NCBI GenBank assembly: GCA_022925895.1
Contig: JAKSYS010000138.1
Coordinates: forward strand, 43,782 to 107,781
Length of the DNA stretch: 64,000 nt
Reading direction: 5' to 3'
From: Fragilaria crotonensis
Lineage: Eukaryota; Bacillariophyta; Fragilariophyceae; Fragilariales; Fragilariaceae
Shown one piece after another: positions 1 through 10,492 of this stretch. The position numbers were made by a program, and so were the translations under genes. Position 1 is the first letter of the stretch, and each line of letters begins with the position of its first letter. Under the pieces are notes generated by a model that had not been told where the DNA came from, made no database searches, and saw nothing but the letters and a program-made list of their open reading frames with translations.

Positions 1-483
1 ACTTCACCAATTTTGTAAGACTTGCCCGTGTAGTAAAGAATACGTTCGGTAGTGGTGGTCTTTCCTGCATCAATGTGGGCCATGATACCAATATTACGGT
101 AGAACTCAAGGTCGATTTCACGTTGTTTGGCCGACGAAGCAACCTTCTTGTCGACTGTTTGAGCGACCATATTGAGAGCAGTAAGGCTCTAAGAGTGGGA
201 GTGACGGCAGCATCAGAAAACGAAGCAACAGATCATACTCCAGATAGGAAGGCATCACTGCGAAAAGCAATCTTCCACAAGGATCGATTCATTCCATCCT
301 TCAGTGTATGAACTCACCTTGTCAGACGCGACAATTGACCCTTGAGCATTGACAACACGGTTGAACCCGTGAGTTGCTGGGCTCAACGGCGCTTTCAAGA
401 AAGCAGCCCCGGGGGGCAAAAGCCCCAACCGAGGCGAGCGCCATGGCGAGAGCAGCAGCTCCTGCAAGTCCCTTGGAAACCAT
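1..483 (-). CDS. Plastid-targeted elongation factor G, 5' part (partial at window edge)
   Basis: Translocase GTPase of organellar protein synthesis. Only the N-terminus lies in the window. The ATG at 483 opens a hydrophobic signal peptide followed by VGAFAP, which matches the ASAFAP-type cleavage motif of diatom plastid precursors. Exon 1 ends at about 315 (GTGAGT donor) and exon 2 begins at 188 (CTCTTAG acceptor), joined in phase 0. Exon 2 carries [20 protein letters not shown], the G1/P-loop of EF-G. The presequence frame and the following transit-peptide frame differ by one base at the C/G run 407-416 (GCCCCCCGGGGC on the minus strand), so either the run is miscounted or the presequence is broken. 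A second, mitochondrial EF-G lies at 17.8-20.1 kb. Family and plastid location are secure; the frame break is unexplained. Confidence 0.9.
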
Positions 484-1112
484 TGTGCTAAGTGGAGTGA
501 CTAAGAGAGGAGTGAAGGGGAAGTGAACTCGTAGGTGGTACAAGCTACTTGTTCTATTCCGAATGTGGTCAGATCTGACATCGGAGTGGATCTGATGGAG
601 GAAAGGTAAACTGACGCATCTTCCACTCGTACGACAACGCAATATCACGACGGAAGGACGGTGTGCGTGGCACTCCAACTCATCCACAAAATTCCTGTCG
701 TCCTACAAACCACCGTGCAATGCAGGAATGACGAATCTCAGACAAATCAAAAATGAGCAAGAGCAGCAGATTCTTATCTATGGGTGCACGTGACACGCGA
801 CTGCACATCATTTCATAATACGACTGTACAGTAGCTTTCACAGCATGTCGGTACATCAACTGATGTACTGGAGTATTCTATACCGGTAGCGTTGCTCAAC
901 GGTAAATAGTTGCTTGATCTCATCAGTAGACGAGAATCTGTTGGAAACCTTGATCCACTCAACGAATCTTGTCTTCAGACGAAGTCCGTCGACCATGGCG
1001 CCATTGGAAAACCAACGAGCAGTCTCAACCAGCCAACATTAAAGTATATAAGCATCAAAAAGAGCCTGCACAAGTTCGATGATCCCCTGTACAGAGCTAT
1101 TTGTTGCATTAA
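484..1112. other. Intergenic region between plastid EF-G and CK2 beta
   Basis: About 630 bases upstream of EF-G and downstream of CK2 beta, both on the minus strand. It should hold the EF-G promoter. Short ORFs here (for example 910-1176) show no recognisable motif. I see no RNA gene. Confidence 0.5.
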
Positions 1113-2517
1113 CTACTTTCTGTTTGGTCGGGCCTTCGATTTGCGGGTTGAAGGACGCTGCTGTTCTATTTGTTGAGGCCCCTCCTCACGATGCTTGTGG
1201 TAAAGCGAGGAGCTGTGGATCCTAAATCCGTAGACACGAGGAATATAGAACTGCGTCGGCTTGGCTGGGACCATGTCCTGTAGGAAGGAGAGAAATTAGC
1301 CTACAGAGTTGAGATCAAGATTGGGCAATTGGAACCACAGCACATACCGGGTGGGTCATTAAATACAAGTGAGGAAACGTTGTCCCAAAATAGGCACCAT
1401 CAATGTTGGCCTGCCGAGTCGACTTCGGAAAGAAAAGTCCGTGGCAACGAGGACAGAAAACGTTGACTGTGTAATTACGAGGTAAATCACTTAATCCCAC
1501 GGGCAGAACCGGCTGGCCCTGACAGAAAACGTGAGGACATCGCCCGAAGGACGCAACTCTATACTTTTCGTACATCGCATGCATTCCTCGGTTGGTAACG
1601 ATGTATCTGAAAGGTTGTTAGCAATGAAATCCGGACGTGCGAACGGTAAAACACAACATCAGCTTACCTGGCATGAATCAAGCCGTAGAGCATCTCCACT
1701 GCTGACTCAACGATCTCTTGTTGTTCCTAGATATAAACAAAAGACGTTAGTCCACATGAGAAACCAGAATTGCATCTTCACTTGCAACAGCAATTTGTGC
1801 ATTTTACGACGTCCGCCAATCAGCACATGCTGTCGACGATGGCCTTGTATAAAAGGCACAAGAAGTAGGACCACGGGTGCAATGATGCCTTTTGAACACA
1901 GAAAAACCTACCTCCGTCAGAGTATCCTCCATCGGCATTTCCACGTCGAGCACCATATCAAGAGCATGATCATAATACGGCACCAAACCGTACAGTCCAG
2001 TCAGATTGAAGTCGTCTTGAATGTAGTCTTCATCAACTTCACAGAAGAATTCGTTTCCGCGGAGCGAACAGAACCACGTAATCCAACATCCATCATCATC
2101 ACTGGCTGAGATTTCCGACGACTCTTCCTCGTCATCTTCGTCTTCCTCATCTTCTTCTTCATCTGCAAATTTCTCAGCAGCGGCAGCTTCAATAGTTTGG
2201 CGTCTTGTTGGTGCCTTCGCCTGCGGTGGTTGAGCCGCCGCAGCTGCAGCAGCAGTATTCTGAAGAACTTGAAGCGCCTGCGAAGCTTCAGCCGATGCAT
2301 TTGTGACAGTAGGATCGCGGGCACTGGGGGGCAAGGCTTCCAGAGAATCAGCAGTCCTAACCATGGGTATGTCTTCCCCAAATTGTCCACCTTCCAAGGA
2401 CAACCGCTCCATCATGTCACCCGGAACTTCGGATTTTCGTTTCATGGGACGATCAATCTCGGCTATATCATCTTCCTCTGTATTTGGTTTCGATTCTATG
2501 CCGCCATTGCTTGACAT
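1113..2517 (-). CDS. CSNK2B: Casein kinase 2 regulatory (beta) subunit
   Basis: Regulatory subunit of the CK2 Ser/Thr kinase tetramer. Four exons fit GT-AG rules and keep frame: 2517-1912, 1726-1668, 1606-1348 and 1277-1113, giving about 362 aa. The first 160 residues are a low-complexity extension with an alanine run and an acidic tract. The conserved core starts at [14 protein letters not shown] and continues with [18 protein letters not shown]. Zinc-ribbon cysteines are visible as FGRCPHVFC and FCPRC, and the C-terminal part [15 protein letters not shown] matches the dimer/alpha-binding region. An upstream in-frame ATG at 2556 exists, but MSSNGG at 2517 is the likelier start. The N-terminal extension is longer than in animals and plants; the core is intact. 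Confidence 0.95.
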
Positions 2518-3536
2518 TGTATTGAGAACACTACTACACAAGAGTCGGAAATGCACGACACGAACCTCCCAAAGTCGTTATCGTTACAACAAGTCGTTTG
2601 CTGCGAACACCTACAAAAAGCTCCCACCCCAATTTCAGCATGACTTCCGCCACTTCCGCAACTTCCCAATGCCGGATCAAGGACAGAAAGCAAAATCCTC
2701 TTGTCATTTTATTGAGTGCAGCTTGGAATATTAAGTATATATGCAGTATAGAGTAAATATAACTTGAAAAACAGGTGGTTTGCAATCGAACAGATTTTTA
2801 AACGGCGCAACGATGCAAAGAACTAAACATTCGTATGTCATATATACGAGGGTCTCTACTAGAGCATGACTACTGGATATATATGTGTTGCAGGTTAGGC
2901 GTTAGGCCGACCACTTGTGCAGGACTCGTATGTCTCCTTGCAGTATTCAAATTTACATCGAATTTGCTTTTGTGATTTGGTACGGAGTACACCTATCCTC
3001 TAGAGTAGTAGAGTCAAGAGTACTACATGTGTGTATAGTTGGAATACCCCACACATTTATGATGATGCATAGTTGCATAGATGACGGACATTCTGAACCC
3101 ATGTGCAGTTCCGTTGTACAGTATGCATATCAGCAACGCATAACAGTACGGTACCCTTGTACTGTCTCATGTGAACACTGGCGAAATCCGACCAGTTCCT
3201 GTCTGTTGCGGATACTTCACATCGTATGTCATTTATGTCAGATAGTTATAGACACCAAAACGAGGGTACCAGCTCTACCAGCTACTCGTACCAGGTACTC
3301 GTACTGGTACTAGTACTGTACCAGCACCTGAATTCACAATTCACACTCAGTCTGTCCACAGCCCACAGCCCACTGCCCACTCTGCCCACTCTCGTCCACG
3401 ACGAATGCAAGAGTGTTACAAATTCGACTCGGGTCCTGCACCGATTACCGTGTCATTCCGTCATTCCCTTTCGACATCCAGCAGGTTCCCACCTTGTTTC
3501 TCGACCATCTCTCCCTGTTCATTCGTTTAATCCATC
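2518..3536. other. Intergenic region with GTAC-rich island, divergent promoters
   Basis: About 1 kb between CK2 beta (minus) and prefoldin 5 (plus), so it holds both promoters. From about 2,970 to 3,330 it is rich in GTAC, GGTAC and TACCAG words (for example CTCGTACTGGTACTAGTACTG near 3298). The last 190 bases before the prefoldin ATG are C/T-rich. No coding evidence. Confidence 0.55.
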
Positions 3537-4013
3537 ATGACCGATCGAAACAGCATAGATCTGGATAATATGAGTTTGGACGAACTCAATAACTTGAAAC
3601 AGCAACAAGAACAGCAACTCCAAGCGTTCACCCAGCGGTACGCTCAATTACGTGCGGCTGCCGCGCGTTTGGCAGCGTCGGACCGCGCCGTCCTCGAGTT
3701 GGGACCAGATTCGGAAGGGAAGCAAGTCATGGTGCCACTCACCTCATCACTCTACGTTCCGGGCAAAGTTAGAGATCCACAATCCCTACTAGTCGAACTG
3801 GGAACTGGATTTTATGTGGAGAAGAGCACCCAAGATTGTTCCGAGTTTCTACAGAGGAAACTCAAGCTTGTGGATGCAAATTCGGAGAATGTTATGAATG
3901 CTATTCAAGATGTGAGGACTAACATTGAATCGATTCATTCGGCTATGCAGGGCAAGCTTTTGGAGATTCGGGCTAGGCAAGAAGGTCGAAGATTACAAAG
4001 TATTCATGAGTAA
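3537..4013 (+). CDS. PFDN5: Prefoldin subunit 5
   Basis: Alpha-class subunit of the hexameric prefoldin chaperone, which delivers unfolded actin and tubulin to CCT in the cytosol. Single exon, 158 aa, the usual length. The order is an N-terminal coiled coil (about residues 10-50, LNNLKQQQEQQLQAFTQRYA), the beta-hairpin core (VMVPLTSSLYVPGKV and LVELGTGFYVEK), and a C-terminal coiled coil (residues 105-155). The start at 3537 follows a C/T-rich leader and has no in-frame ATG upstream. No intron or frame break. Confidence 0.93.
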   Translation: MTDRNSIDLDNMSLDELNNLKQQQEQQLQAFTQRYAQLRAAAARLAASDRAVLELGPDSEGKQVMVPLTSSLYVPGKVRDPQSLLVELGTGFYVEKSTQDCSEFLQRKLKLVDANSENVMNAIQDVRTNIESIHSAMQGKLLEIRARQEGRRLQSIHE

Positions 4014-4694
4014 TCATCCTGATTCATGTCCATCCTTGCTTTGCAGATGTGATGAAAAATAAGAAAGTAAAGCACATCCTCTTCCGTTATGTTCATTACT
4101 CTGATGAGAGCGTAATAGTACTCAGAGAACAGTGTACATAATGATGTAAATCGCCGACATCAGTAGTTACAATTCGGTCATTCCTGATCTTGAAAACGGC
4201 GTTCTCGGGTTGTCTCCATAGTCCGTAGGGCACTCATATTTCTCTAACAATGGCAATCCAGTAAATACGAATTGATGTCACGCACCATGCGTCGAATGCA
4301 ACGAAAAGAAGTGGATGCCGATTCGGGGTTCGGAACCGTGAGATGGAAGGACGAGATTTCCGTGTTTCGATGAGAACCGTCAGATGTCATCACGTGGCCA
4401 TGGGCTTCAGTCACAGTCGTGAGTTCTTAGCTCGCGTCTCCACCGGGACTCTTGTGGTCGATAAAGATGCGCTTCTGTTAAGAAGGAACGGACACGATCG
4501 CACTCTCAGCATGTCCTTGCAAGTCAGACGATGCGTTCTGAGAAGGTTTAATCGGATCTATTTCCCGACTACCAGGTACTGGGACTACTTTGTTGGAGAA
4601 GGAAATTCTTAATGCAGTATACTAATCAGTGGGAGATGCAATGAAGCTTGCAACACTCAAAACTCTGACAACCGTAGCTGCATCAAAGGCACGC
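4014..4694. other. Intergenic region between prefoldin 5 and paralog A
   Basis: Convergent 3' ends lie on both sides. An ORF of 89 codons at 4343-4612 (+) has no recognisable motif, no paralog in the window and no clear codon bias; I do not call it a gene. Confidence 0.45.
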
Positions 4695-5598
4695 TTAGAC
4701 TCGTCGAACGAACTCTGCGCGAGGATGCAGACCACGATAAAGGTAGAGCGTTCCCGTCAACATGTTAACTTTGACAACTTCTTCTCCATCGTCAGACTTG
4801 ATTCGTTTCGCGCTTTGCTTTGGGGGTGATATACGCCGCTTCTTTAACACATTGGATTCAACGGATCCTGGTGCTGCAACGAGTGATGGGTTGACATCAC
4901 TATCAATTTTGGCCTGACGACGAAGGCTGCGTTGTTCTCGTGCGGCCTGTCTGACCACAGGGACGAAGCTGCTTGGGGCTTCGGCGTGGATCTCAGTGGA
5001 GACTTGAATGTCGGAAAATGAAACAGATTTGTTTTCCTTCTTCTTATCACTCTGGTCGTAGCTCCCCTTTTCATCAGGCTTGTCTCCGTCGTCTGATGAC
5101 ACTGAACTCTTCGATGTTTTCTTGGATTGGATGGAGGAGCTTGATGATATGGACGTACGAACACGACGAGGTGCTTGTCCATGTCCAACAGGTGTACCGT
5201 CTTCGTCTGCGGCCTTGATTAGCTCTCCGAACGCCTTCTCGTAGAGTTCCTCGTCCTTGTGCGGGTGGTCGTCGAAAGTCACCAGCCATCTCGGGTTTGG
5301 AGTTACACCAACTGAAAGCCTGTACGCGAGCCTTCCATGGACGACAGCACCATTGCGAATTATCTTGAGGAGCGATCAAGAAGAGGGATAGTCAGAAATC
5401 GGATTGCGGTACAAGAAATGCCGACCCACTAGGTGCCTACACACTGCTCCGCCTCGAACTGAAATCTGACGCTTCGATGATGTATTGTCGCCCACCCCAA
5501 CTGCTGAACACATTTCTTACCTCAACAACATCACCAACACTGTATGAGGAAGTTTTTTTCCGAGTACCGCGGCTTGAACGGCGGAGTGGAGGTCCCAT
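4695..5598 (-). CDS. Unknown nuclear-type protein, paralog A of a head-to-head pair
   Basis: Two exons: 5598-5521 (26 codons, donor GTAAGA) and 5363-4695 (acceptor CTCAAG), about 248 aa. Family not recognised. The N-terminus is basic (RRSSRGTRKK) and leads into a compact segment, YSVGDVVE then IRNGAVVHGRL and NPRWLVTFDD, whose alternation suggests a small beta-barrel (Tudor/PWWP/chromo-barrel-like; weak inference). Next comes KDEELYEKAFG, a long Ser/Lys/Asp-rich disordered middle, REQRSLRRQAK, and a C-terminal tail with VNMLTGTLYLYRG then RAEFVRRV. The same beginning, intron position, intron phase and tail occur in the divergent gene at 6332-7150. The basic composition fits a nuclear or chromatin role, but function is unknown. 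Confidence 0.75.
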
Positions 5599-6331
5599 GG
5601 TCAAAGTTTTCTCAACGAAGACGATTATCATCATTCGGGGTCACGAGCATCAAACGAGCGATTTTTCAACATCCTCCACTCACGTTCCAAACTAATATAA
5701 TAATACCCTATAATGGTACGGGACCCACGTGGACGATTAGAACACGCCGGCCGACTTCACTTTTTATCAATGAATTCCTAAATCCGGGTTGTTCTTTGTC
5801 TATCTCTTAATTGTTTCATTCCCCTGTCGTAGCTTCAGGCAATATGCAGTATTCGAAGTCCGTTCATACTACGGTCCTGTACATTGAACGTTAGAAGTCG
5901 GAAATGCTGCCAAACTCCAACCTCCTCGTCCCCCCGGCCCCCGGTTGTCCTCACCAAAATACAAATACGCTGTAGCATATATGAATATAGAATATAGTAT
6001 GTCATATATGTACAGTTGTACTCCGAACTCCGAGTACAATACCAGTACTCGTACTATGTTGTTGTGTCAGTACTTGCGGTATGCCATTACATAGGGAGCG
6101 ACAGTTACTCCGAGCTCCGAGTGCATGACTAACCAATGTGTAGATACATACGTACTCCAGTACATAGTACTCCAAAGTACATGACCTTTATCCCTCTCTG
6201 TATATGACAGTGAAATCCTTAACTCTACTATTCATGAATTCCGCCACGAAAGTGCTTCAACCCGATTTCGAAGCATAAAGCAACCCAAGTGACAGGAAAC
6301 GAGAAATCAGTTGTATTGTATCACTCCCACC
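5599..6331. promoter_or_regulatory. Shared divergent promoter region of paralogs A and B
   Basis: 733 bases between two head-to-head start codons, so both promoters must lie here. The centre (about 5,980-6,190) is a GTAC/GAGTAC-rich island, for example CTCCGAACTCCGAGTACAAT and CCAGTACTCGTAC. A short C-rich tract is at 5,925-5,950. No coding evidence. Confidence 0.5.
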
Positions 6332-7150
6332 ATGTCATCCGAGACCGTGCGTAGATCGGCTCGTCGCACGACGAAACAGGTGTCAGCCTACAACGTCGGC
6401 GACGTTATAGAGGTGAGTCTGTCGCATTCGCTTTGTCCCGCGTGATCTTGGGTCAAAATTCCACTGGTTCGGTGTGATTACGCGTTTACACGCCATCCTT
6501 CTGACATTACCATTGTTGGAACGTGTCGACTCTATCAGGTTACAAGAAACGACACAGTTGTCAAGGGAAGGCTTCTTCAGCAACTCTTTGAAGGAAAAAC
6601 TGCAAATCCCCGTTGGCTCGTGGCATTCGTTGATGAGCCATCGTGGAAGGATGAGGAGCTCTATGAAGCGGTGTTTGGAAAGCACTGGCCAAAGGAAACA
6701 GAGGCCCATCCGAAGCCAGCACGATCTCGAAGCAAGCCCCCTGTCAAAGAGTCACAGAAAAAGACTTCCAAGAACGGAATCGTTAAAAACTCACCATCCT
6801 CTGACGCCGAAGCCTCTCACACGTCCAGCATAAAGGAGAAGTCAGTGTCATTCACCGAGACCACTCGCGCTGTTTCCGAAGGTGATTCCTCCCCCAGAGA
6901 GAATCGCTCGGAAAGGTCATCGGCACGAGAACAACGATCGAAACGCCGACACGCTCAGGTTGAGCAGCATGTTGTGGGTCAACCCCAATCTAATCACAAG
7001 AGACCCATGCCCCCTCCAAAGTCCAATCCCGACAACAAGAAATCGCGCAAAGACCAGAATCAAGAAGTCGTCAAAGTGCCAATGCTCACGGGAACTCTCT
7101 ACCTTTATCGTGGTCCAGTTCGACGCGCTGAATTCATTCGACACGTCTAG
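6332..7150 (+). CDS. Unknown nuclear-type protein, paralog B of a head-to-head pair
   Basis: Two exons: 6332-6412 (27 codons, donor GTGAGT) and 6539-7150 (acceptor TATCAG), 230 aa. It mirrors paralog A: basic start (RRSARRTTKQ), YNVGDVIE at the same phase-0 intron position, then RNDTVVKGRL, NPRWLVAFVD, WKDEELYEAVFG, a disordered Ser/Lys/Pro-rich middle, REQRSKRRHA, and the tail VPMLTGTLYLYRG with RAEFIRHV. Only the start and the tail are well conserved between the two, which marks them as the functional parts. Inverted local duplication is the simplest origin. No known family recognised. Confidence 0.78.
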
Positions 7151-8287
7151 CGAATAGTGTCAACGACCGAGAACAGGCCTTCTCTCAGCACTTCTTTACA
7201 TCGTCACCGCTCGGCGCGCTTGCATTTAGCGCCACTCCTCATGAACGTGTGCTATCTGATCAGCAATTTCCTATTATCTAACAAATCCGTTGGTTGTATC
7301 AACCTTACCTAGAAATTATCGGCATACCACGCCTCTACTCTATCATGTTCGGTAAAATGAGCCCACTAGCCCAAGGTCAGGCGCCTTGGTTGATGCACTA
7401 AAACTTTCCCGTCTACACGCATACGTAGGCCAAGCATTCAACGCTCGAGTCGTTCGTGTATCATGAAAGCTAGGAATGGAATTGATCGTTCACCTCGGTC
7501 AACTTGGTGAGAGCTTTTCAATCATACCCATGCCTTGCGTAGAAAAGTGCCAGATAACATGCTCAGAAGACTGCCTTCCTCGTCATTCGTCGGGATGGAA
7601 AATGTGCCGTAAACTTGGTCATGGCTTGGATGGATAATCTGTTTCCCGAATCTCTTTTGGTCTTCGCAATTGGAGTTGTTCGAATAGATGCGTTTCAAGA
7701 CGCTTGTACCCAGCGTGTTACACCATCGACAGAGTTCGTTTCAGACGACAAAATTTTCAATCTGGCAGGTCAGAAAGGGGCTCGCACTGAGTAAAAACAT
7801 GCGAACCCTGATAACCCGCGCTTCATTCATCATTCCCTTATCTTGCGCGGCAATAACACGTCAAACCTCTACAGTAGAGTATGTGATCTCCTCTTAGTCT
7901 GACATAAGTAAAATTGAAGGCGGGCTCTACTTCGAAAAATGACGTCACCTTAATCCAATCCGACACACCCCGAGCCGATGTCAGTATAAATAATTAAACA
8001 AACTCGAATACAGTTTATATTTTCCTAAATAAACGTTTCGGCGAAGATATCATCTGCCCGTTAATACAACGGAGTAGTCAAGTAGAAGGCACTCACAAAA
8101 CTGTCGACCGTAGTTCTGTGAAAAACTGGAAGACCACGGTCGCCAAAGCCTTCCATCACATTTGCTCCAAAGCGGGTGGTGTGTTGAGTGTTCATATCCA
8201 ACTCACAATTTTAGCCATCTGAATCCTTTTCTTCTTTGATTGTCGCTTCAGCGTGTAGGTCCATTTCGAGACCGGCGTGTTGACACA
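7151..8287. other. Intergenic region upstream of FYVE-ANK-RING gene 1
   Basis: About 1.1 kb with only short unconvincing ORFs (7688-7897 is the longest on the plus strand). AT-rich toward 7,980-8,040. The in-frame codons 8240-8287 lack an ATG, which is why gene 1 is started at 8288. Confidence 0.5.
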
Positions 8288-10492
8288 ATGGTATTGAATC
8301 CAACGCACGCCACGCAAAGTCCGGCCCCGCATCGGCGTTCTGATAATGCCACGGGTGGCCCTTCGCGAGATGATGGAGAATGGACGGACTTTGACTCCTC
8401 ATCTTTCTCGGGCAGTATCAAGCAGAGTCGTAAGAAGGGCACTGATCGAGTTGCGGCAGGAAAGCGTGGAGCGGTCCGATCATCTGCAACATCGTCAGTG
8501 ACACCAAGCTGGATGAAAGCACCCATCAACAGCGATGCCTCTTGGATACCGCTTGCACCTCCTTTAGTTGCAACACAAGTCGATCATAGACTCACTATCA
8601 ACGAACACGAAGGAGATGATGCTCCTCGCGAGGGACCAGAGTTGATAGCTCCGCCATCGCCTGCCGTGCACCGGAGAGCTGCTCGCCAGGAGCAAAATCA
8701 TCATGACGAATATGAGTCCAGGAATGACAAGGAATTAGGCACGATATCATCGAGCTCGCAGTACCCCAGGCGATCTGGGTTGGCGCATGGGGTCGAAACG
8801 CAATCACGCGACAACAATGGAACCCCGGTCCGCAGGGGTCGAACCACTACACGCGTTCCTTCAGAACCTCGACCTCGATCCAACAGTAGATCGAGTCCGG
8901 CGTATATCACTCAAACTCAGGACTCACGGACGAGACCTTCCACTCCAACCGGTAGGGGACGTTCGCGAAGCCACACCCCAGCGGCAGGCAACCGTCCTGC
9001 CCGTATGGCTCTAGCTGAACGTTCACCGGAATTGATCCAAGCAGTTGATACTGGATGCTCAAGCAGTGTCGGACGAAAGCTTCCGAGACCTACCCGCACT
9101 CCCCGTGTGCCAAGGAGCGCCGGCGATGACAGAAGTGTCCGAACCATGGAAAGCGCCCGAACTCTGGATGCCAATATCGGTCGTAACGTCACATTCGGCT
9201 CTTCCTTACCCCCAAAATGTGAAATGTCGCCAATGTCCGCAAGGAAAGAAGGCGGCTTCATGGAAAAACTATTCGGTACACAAGGTGGCGCCGAGGCAAA
9301 AAAGATGTTCCGCAGGGAAAGCTCGTTGACAACGGGCAGTGACGTTTCTTTTCGGCTCCCTCAGCGAATTCATACAAGGATCTTGCTATCGGCCACTGTT
9401 TATCACAATACTGCAACAAATTTATGGATAACCACCATCAACACGAACCAACGAGGCGTCAATACGAATCCTGCTGCAGCATCGAAGTTCCTTAAAGCGT
9501 TCTCCTTCTCGTCTGAGAAAGAAGCCCGCGAGTCTGCGATTGCAAACGCGCCTCCAAAGATGCTTCCATTCAGCGAAAATGAGAACTGCTTCATTTGCAG
9601 TGGAAAGTTTGCCGTCTTCCGACGTCCGAGTCATTGCAGGAATTGTGGGGTGTGTATCTGCAGTGGATGCACGACGACTTGGCCGTCAAGAATGATTCCT
9701 GAGATGTACAATCTCAAGAATGAGACCAATGTGAATATCTGTAATAGCTGTGATTGGCTGAGCTATGCCTTCAAGAAAGCTTTGATCAAGGGGGACATTG
9801 AGGAAATAATCGCACTGTACGGAACTGGAAACATCAACGTGCGATCTCCCTTCCCTGCGGGAAAGAGAGACAAGAAAGGGGAAACCATGCACCCTATTCA
9901 CTGTGCTGTCGAGGGGGGCAACCTCAACGTCCTAAGGTGGCTGCTGGAGGAGCGATTTTGTCCGGTCAAAAGAATTGCAAGCGGAAATGGCAAGCAGAAG
10001 AGAGGAGAAGATATCCCTATTCTTACATCCAAGGGTCGCTCGGTTTTGAGCATTGCAATGACTAATCTCAACGTGGAAATCGTCCGATACTTGGTTATCG
10101 ATAAGAATGTTTCTGTCTACGAAATGAAGGACTTGACCTTGTGTTTGCGTGTTCTTGAGTCTGCGTTAGTGTCGATTCCACGCCGCACTGTTCCGCTGCG
10201 AACCAGGGATATTGTGGCTCGATGGGCAGACGACGGATATGCTGGCGACGTCGCCTCCGACATCTCTGGCAGCATTCATGAGGTCGCAACTCACAATGAA
10301 GAATCCACTTTCGCGGGAAGCCGATGCACCACTGAGGTCGGCGACGCATGCATTATTTGCTATGATAGGGCTATTGATTGTGTCATTACGCCATGTGGAC
10401 ACCAAATCTGTTGTATGGCATGCGCGGAGAATATGAGGAGTTGCCCAGTTTGCAATACAGAGTGTGCATTTATTCGCATCTTCAAACCATGA
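8288..10492 (+). CDS. FYVE-like / ankyrin / RING protein 1 (probable E3 ubiquitin ligase)
   Basis: Single exon, about 734 aa from the ATG at 8288. Residues 1-350 are disordered and Ser/Arg/Pro-rich. A family-specific domain (about 360-430) contains LWITTINTNQ, KFLKAFSFSS and PPKMLPF. A FYVE-like zinc finger follows (about 434-487): CFIC, FRRPSHCRNCG, CICSGC and CNSCDW; it keeps the cysteine pairs but lacks WxxD and the full RRHHCR. Ankyrin-like helices (about 535-607) include HPIHCAVEGGNLNVLRWLLE. The C-terminal RING (687-734) reads CIIC, TPCGHQICCMAC and CPVC and ends in FIRIFKP, as in CARP/RNF34, IAP and MDM2 RINGs, where that tail helps dimerisation. Role inferred: ubiquitin transfer, perhaps on endosomal membranes. 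It starts a three-gene cluster with 12346-15747 and 15894-17160. Confidence 0.85.
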   Translation: MVLNPTHATQSPAPHRRSDNATGGPSRDDGEWTDFDSSSFSGSIKQSRKKGTDRVAAGKRGAVRSSATSSVTPSWMKAPINSDASWIPLAPPLVATQVDHRLTINEHEGDDAPREGPELIAPPSPAVHRRAARQEQNHHDEYESRNDKELGTISSSSQYPRRSGLAHGVETQSRDNNGTPVRRGRTTTRVPSEPRPRSNSRSSPAYITQTQDSRTRPSTPTGRGRSRSHTPAAGNRPARMALAERSPELIQAVDTGCSSSVGRKLPRPTRTPRVPRSAGDDRSVRTMESARTLDANIGRNVTFGSSLPPKCEMSPMSARKEGGFMEKLFGTQGGAEAKKMFRRESSLTTGSDVSFRLPQRIHTRILLSATVYHNTATNLWITTINTNQRGVNTNPAAASKFLKAFSFSSEKEARESAIANAPPKMLPFSENENCFICSGKFAVFRRPSHCRNCGVCICSGCTTTWPSRMIPEMYNLKNETNVNICNSCDWLSYAFKKALIKGDIEEIIALYGTGNINVRSPFPAGKRDKKGETMHPIHCAVEGGNLNVLRWLLEERFCPVKRIASGNGKQKRGEDIPILTSKGRSVLSIAMTNLNVEIVRYLVIDKNVSVYEMKDLTLCLRVLESALVSIPRRTVPLRTRDIVARWADDGYAGDVASDISGSIHEVATHNEESTFAGSRCTTEVGDACIICYDRAIDCVITPCGHQICCMACAENMRSCPVCNTECAFIRIFKP

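Noticed and set aside
1531-2109. 192-codon plus-strand ORF
   Set aside because: It lies antisense to CK2 beta exons and introns, has no motif, and the opposite strand encodes a clear conserved protein.
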